Below, piece by piece: positions 12,883 to 15,459 of a stretch of DNA of 15,459 bases. The notes under the pieces were generated by a model. It worked only from the letters and a program-made list of their open reading frames with translations, ran no database searches and was not told the DNA's origin. This DNA comes from Chloroflexota bacterium. Lineage in GTDB: Bacteria; Chloroflexota; Dehalococcoidia; SM23-28-2; RBG-16-64-32. How positions within the stretch are numbered: the first letter of the stretch is position 1; each line of letters opens with the position of its first letter. The DNA lies in assembly GCA_005882715.1 (NCBI GenBank), contig VBEI01000036.1:1-15459 (forward strand), in the 5' to 3' direction. A program made the position numbers and the translations under genes.

Positions 12883-13167
12883 CTAAGAGCTGCGAGCTAC
12901 CGGAAGGAAGCTCAGGATTACCGGAACCATAAGTACTGCAAGCCCGACTCCGACGATAATATCGGCGAGCCTCTTGTCACGTCCGTGCAAATCGCCTTCC
13001 AGAATGACGAGAGTCGTCGCAAAAGAGACTAGAGCACCGATCGTCGAAACGATGAATACGATCCATGCCAGCTTGGATAGATGACGTTGTTTCCAGTAGC
13101 CGTACAAGACAAGGCCCCAAACGCCAGGCGCAAGAAATAGGGGAGCGAGATCCGCAACATCGCTCAT
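12883..13167 (-). CDS. Small three-helix membrane protein of unknown function
   Basis: A 94-residue hydrophobic protein starting MSDVADLAPLFLAPG. Three membrane segments are visible: about 8-24 (LAPLFLAPGVWGLVLYG), 32-55 (LAWIVFIVSTIGALVSFATTLVIL) and 68-90 (IIVGVGLAVLMVPVILSFLPV), with charged loops (KQRHLSK and EGDLHGRDKR) between. I do not recognise a family. The ATG at 13167 is preferred over a TTG at 13206, which would add 13 polar residues and has no ribosome site, though the ATG has none either. The gene lies 49 bases after acetyl-CoA synthetase and is probably coupled to the cupin, so the pair may act together at the membrane (inference). Confidence 0.6.
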   Translation of the reverse strand: MSDVADLAPLFLAPGVWGLVLYGYWKQRHLSKLAWIVFIVSTIGALVSFATTLVILEGDLHGRDKRLADIIVGVGLAVLMVPVILSFLPVARSS

Positions 13168-13216
13168 CAGACTGCACTCGGTTTGGCCGCTGGTTTCACG
13201 TCGCAATCCCGGCGAC

Positions 13217-14959
<1,743 letters not shown>

Positions 14960-14970
14960 GGCGTCTCCTC

Positions 14971-14998
14971 AGTGCTGAGTGCCGAGTGCTGGGTGGCG
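14971..14998. repeat. Heptanucleotide tandem repeat in the acsA leader
   Basis: Four 7-base units stand in tandem: AGTGCTG, AGTGCCG, AGTGCTG and a degenerate GGTGGCG. The array ends 11 bases before the acsA start codon, so it would be in the 5' untranslated RNA, just upstream of the ribosome site. It resembles the short tandemly repeated heptamers spread through some bacterial genomes. Confidence 0.65.
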
Positions 14999-15007
14999 GG
15001 CGCGTTC

Positions 15008-15036
15008 AATCTAGCGCAGGCGCTAGGGGGCGTCAA
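15008..15036 (-). promoter_or_regulatory. Promoter of acsA
   Basis: On the minus strand TTGACG (15036-15031, five of six matches) is followed after exactly 17 bases by TAGATT (15013-15008, four of six). Initiation near 15001 gives a leader of about 42 bases that carries the heptamer array. The -35 box abuts copy B of the AACGGATT repeat. Confidence 0.5.
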
Positions 15037-15078
15037 ACGGATTGTCTGTCAACGGATTCGAGGAACGGATTAACGGAT
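15036..15078. repeat. Dispersed AACGGATT-type intergenic repeat, copy B
   Basis: Four AACGGAT(T) units: AACGGATT, GTCTGTC, AACGGATT, CGAGG, AACGGATT, AACGGAT. The 21-base left part and the 15-base right part are identical to copy A at 11792-11832; the middle differs (seven bases against five). It lies between the divergent acsA and ccdA promoters, and one strand carries a perfect TTGACA. Confidence 0.75.
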
Positions 15079-15086
15079 CTATTCCT

Positions 15087-15115
15087 TTGCCGGGAGCGCG
15101 CGGTGTACCTATCAT
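15087..15115 (+). promoter_or_regulatory. Promoter of ccdA, probably leaderless
   Basis: TTGCCG (15087-15092, four of six matches) and TATCAT (15110-15115, five of six) are 17 bases apart. The -10 ends only eight bases before the ATG at 15124 and no ribosome site is present, so transcription would begin at or within two bases of the start codon. Confidence 0.5.
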
Positions 15116-15123
15116 GGTGTCGT

Positions 15124-15459
15124 ATGGACCTCGAGATCGGCGGTGTGAGCGTGTTCGTCGCCTTCGCGGCAGGGCTGCTGTCGTGCCTTTCGCCGTGCGT
15201 GCTCCCCCTGGTCCCGGCGTATCTCGGCTACTTGACTGGGGCATCGCTGGAACCGGCGCCTGCAGCTGGCCGCTCAGCCGGCGTTCAGCAAGTGGCCCTC
15301 GCGGGGAGCGCGGGGACGACCACGGTTGCGATGCCGGCTGCGAGCGCTCCGCCGTCGCCGTTTCTGCATGCGGTGAGCTTTGTCAGCGGGTTTTCGCTCG
15401 TGTTCGTCGCTTTCGGTGTTTCGCTGGGCATTCTCGGCTACTTCTTGCGAGACCACCAG
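15124..15459 (+). CDS. ccdA: Cytochrome c biogenesis/thiol transporter CcdA, N-terminal part
   Basis: The first 112 codons of a CcdA/DsbD-type inner-membrane protein, open to the right edge. This family moves reducing equivalents from cytoplasmic thioredoxin across the membrane to periplasmic or extracellular thiol proteins, for cytochrome c maturation or disulfide repair. Helix 1 holds the signature LLSCLSPCVLPLVPAYLGYL (19-37), with Cys25 in SPCVLP the expected redox Cys and an additional Cys21. Helix 2 begins near residue 80 (FLHAVSFVSGFSLVFVAFG). Between them is a 40-residue Ala/Pro/Gly-rich loop (40-79), longer than usual. The second redox Cys lies beyond the window. The ATG at 15124 has no Shine-Dalgarno sequence but suits a leaderless message. 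A nearby ATG at 15114 is out of frame. Confidence 0.85.
   Translation, partial: MDLEIGGVSVFVAFAAGLLSCLSPCVLPLVPAYLGYLTGASLEPAPAAGRSAGVQQVALAGSAGTTTVAMPAASAPPSPFLHAVSFVSGFSLVFVAFGVSLGILGYFLRDHQ

Noticed and set aside
13168..13206. TTG at 13206 as the start of the small membrane protein
   Set aside because: It would add 13 polar residues with no ribosome site; ATG at 13167 gives a typical start just before the first helix.
15036..15078. AACGGATT repeats as a CRISPR remnant
   Set aside because: Units are eight bases with five- to seven-base gaps, without spacers of usual length and without cas genes.

Overview
The window is a GC-rich, densely packed stretch of bacterial chromosome with fourteen recognisable protein genes, two of them cut by the window edges, plus one small membrane protein. 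I see no rRNA, tRNA, CRISPR array, transposase or integrase. The gene mix (tungsten-type aldehyde oxidoreductase, an HMGL-type acyltransferase of the homocitrate/Re-citrate synthase kind, CcdA, AMP-forming acetyl-CoA synthetase) and the intergenic repeat style would suit a metabolically versatile, possibly anaerobic or facultative bacterium. Chloroflexota is my best guess, but it rests on overall impression and not on a marker gene.

Layout. (1) 1-1144, minus strand: a consensus-like promoter, a 16-Cys ferredoxin subunit and the N-terminal 195 residues of an aldehyde:ferredoxin oxidoreductase. (2) 1145-1475: a noncoding stretch with an AT-rich island, then plus-strand genes for an alpha/beta hydrolase (1476-2294) and a stand-alone cyclic-nucleotide-binding protein (2418-2846). 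(3) 2901-5046, minus strand: an acetoacetate-decarboxylase-like enzyme followed by a flavoprotein oxidoreductase, probably one operon, divergent from (4) a plus-strand run of MATE transporter, mini-glutaredoxin and a cysteinyl-tRNA synthetase fused to a family-2 glycosyltransferase-like domain (5213-9099). (5) 9096-11699, minus strand: an HMGL-type acyltransferase, then FabH, whose stop codon overlaps that of cysS on the opposite strand. (6) 11844-14959, minus strand: acetyl-CoA synthetase, a three-helix membrane protein and a coupled cupin, then an FMN-binding split-barrel protein. (7) 15124 to the end, plus strand: the start of ccdA, divergent from acetyl-CoA synthetase.

How the genes work together. 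Several products meet around acyl and acetyl-CoA metabolism: AOR interconverts aldehydes and acids, Acs activates acetate, the HMGL enzyme condenses an acyl-CoA with a 2-oxo acid, and FabH starts fatty-acid chains. A second theme is thiol/disulfide chemistry (glutaredoxin, CysRS, CcdA). These links are inference from proximity.

The most unusual item is the CysRS-GT2 fusion: a complete CysRS, with all zinc ligands and both ATP-binding motifs, runs in frame into about 230 residues of glycosyltransferase-like sequence whose metal-binding motif looks degenerate. Other points of interest are a palindrome-rich divergent control region at 5069-5212, a dispersed AACGGATT-type intergenic repeat in two copies, a heptanucleotide tandem repeat in the acs leader, a recurring arrangement of compact hairpins without U-tracts at stop codons, and several genes that look leaderless.
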